DNA from: Sinohyriopsis cumingii
Taxonomy: Eukaryota; Mollusca; Bivalvia; Unionida; Unionidae
Assembly: GCA_028554795.2 (NCBI GenBank)
Contig: CM068828.1
Location: forward strand, 17,058,630 to 17,122,629
Direction of reading: 5' to 3'
Length of the DNA: 64,000 nucleotides
Shown here: positions 63,086 through 64,000 of the stretch, piece by piece
Layout: every line of letters begins with the position of its first letter
How positions within the stretch are numbered: position 1 is the stretch's first letter
Translations under genes and position numbers: made by a program
The notes under the pieces: generated by a model
What the model was told of the DNA's origin: nothing
What the model saw: only the letters and a program-made list of their open reading frames with translations
The model's database searches: none

Positions 63086-64000
63086 AGACCTGCTGCGTAT
63101 GAAACCTAGTCAAATGTAATTTTGCAATAAGATGAAACGATTTCATTGAGGAAGTAAAAGGCAATGATGTACCGTATCGCCTCACACAAAACCTGAAGTG
63201 TTAGCTCAGATCCGTGTCAGCAATTTCGAAGACGACATAACTGAGCTTTCATCAATGCTCTCCAATTATGCCACAAAACCACGAGTCCTGATTCACGCCA
63301 AAAGAAATTTCGTTCGGTCCATAAAAAATAGTATCACATCTGAGAAACGCAAAAACGAACTTCCAGAAAACTGAGAACGACGGCTTACACCTACAACGTA
63401 AATGTATGAGTTCAAGTAGTGCGTAAAACTTAGTCAAATTAAATTTTTATAGTCAAGACGAAACGATCTCTTTTCGAACAAGAAAGCAGACACCAAGCGA
63501 CAATGGCAATCCGTGTCACACAACACTTTTCAAAATGTATATTATCAGAGGTTTGTTCTAGCGATCTGCACGGTTAAATTAAATGTTGATGTATTTTGCA
63601 ATAAGACGGACACAATTTCCATGGGATCGCCCATGGTACGATTGTTCGTGCATTAGTTTAATTTTTAAAAATATTTTTTATATAAATCGCGTATAGGATA
63701 GACCCAGTAAAACATGGCCATTCTCGTCACTGTCTGAATAGCTACTCAAGTCAATTCGAAGTGAACGCGGTAAGAAAATAAGTATAGCCAATGAAATGGC
63801 TTACAACGGGTCATGCATTGTTTTGTTCTAGGATTGTGTGGCATAATAATCCCTATGTTCTTGCGTTGTTACCATTACAGTGCAGACAGACTGAAATGTG
63901 AACTTACAAGCCCTCTTTTTGTGTGTATTGTACCATTTCTTCTTACCACATCAAAATACTGAGCGTCACAGTATTGGTTCGCGTTTTCAAGCTGACCATT
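63086..64000. other. Single-copy intergenic region, no gene seen
   Basis: No open frame with recognisable domain content, no repeat match to the array and no RNA gene was found. Confidence 0.5.

Overview
The window is eukaryotic nuclear DNA: AT-rich, sparse in genes, full of microsatellites, with several classes of animal transposon remnants and a clear 3' splice site in front of each real coding exon. The combination of tRNA-derived SINEs, a CR1/L2-type LINE, Penelope-like and Ty3/Gypsy remnants, and a secreted leucine-rich-repeat (LRR) protein suggests an invertebrate, most likely a marine mollusc (gastropod). That identification rests on recall and is not proven by the sequence.

Positions 1 to about 60,495 are a tandem array of one segmental unit. 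Taking the window start as phase, unit A is 1-21,470, unit B is 21,471-48,752 and unit C is 48,753 to about 60,495. The copies differ by several percent plus many indels. Each unit starts with one intact LRR gene (coding 341-1717, 21831-23201, 49112-50491). Next comes a conserved 3' flank with an ATTAAA signal. In units B and C a SINE-rich block with a ~105-bp minisatellite follows; unit A has lost it. All three then carry a block of small inverted repeats, a polypyrimidine tract and a decayed two-exon gene with a P2X7-like zinc-binding domain. Units A and B continue through a Penelope-like remnant, SINEs, minisatellites and a Ty3/Gypsy remnant. Unit C leaves the array after the P2X7-like block. 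Unit B is the most complete; A and C each lack blocks the others have. Unit B alone carries a CR1/L2-type LINE inserted into the Penelope remnant, and unit C alone carries a 1.25-kb insertion that begins with a long hairpin.

The LRR genes are the only intact coding sequences I can support with confidence. They encode secreted proteins of 456-459 residues with a signal peptide, LRRNT, about 14 LRRs and LRRCT, and no membrane anchor. A 651-bp stretch is identical between copies A and B while both sides are roughly 8% or more divergent, which is the mark of recent gene conversion. The N-terminal LRRs have diverged strongly in protein sequence. A family of secreted recognition-type proteins is therefore being homogenised at one end and diversified at the other.

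From about 60,495 to 64,000 the sequence is single-copy: a ~48-bp minisatellite at the array edge, further minisatellites and CA microsatellites, and a possible broken zinc-finger-like sequence behind a TATA box near 62,650-63,080. The rest is unassigned.
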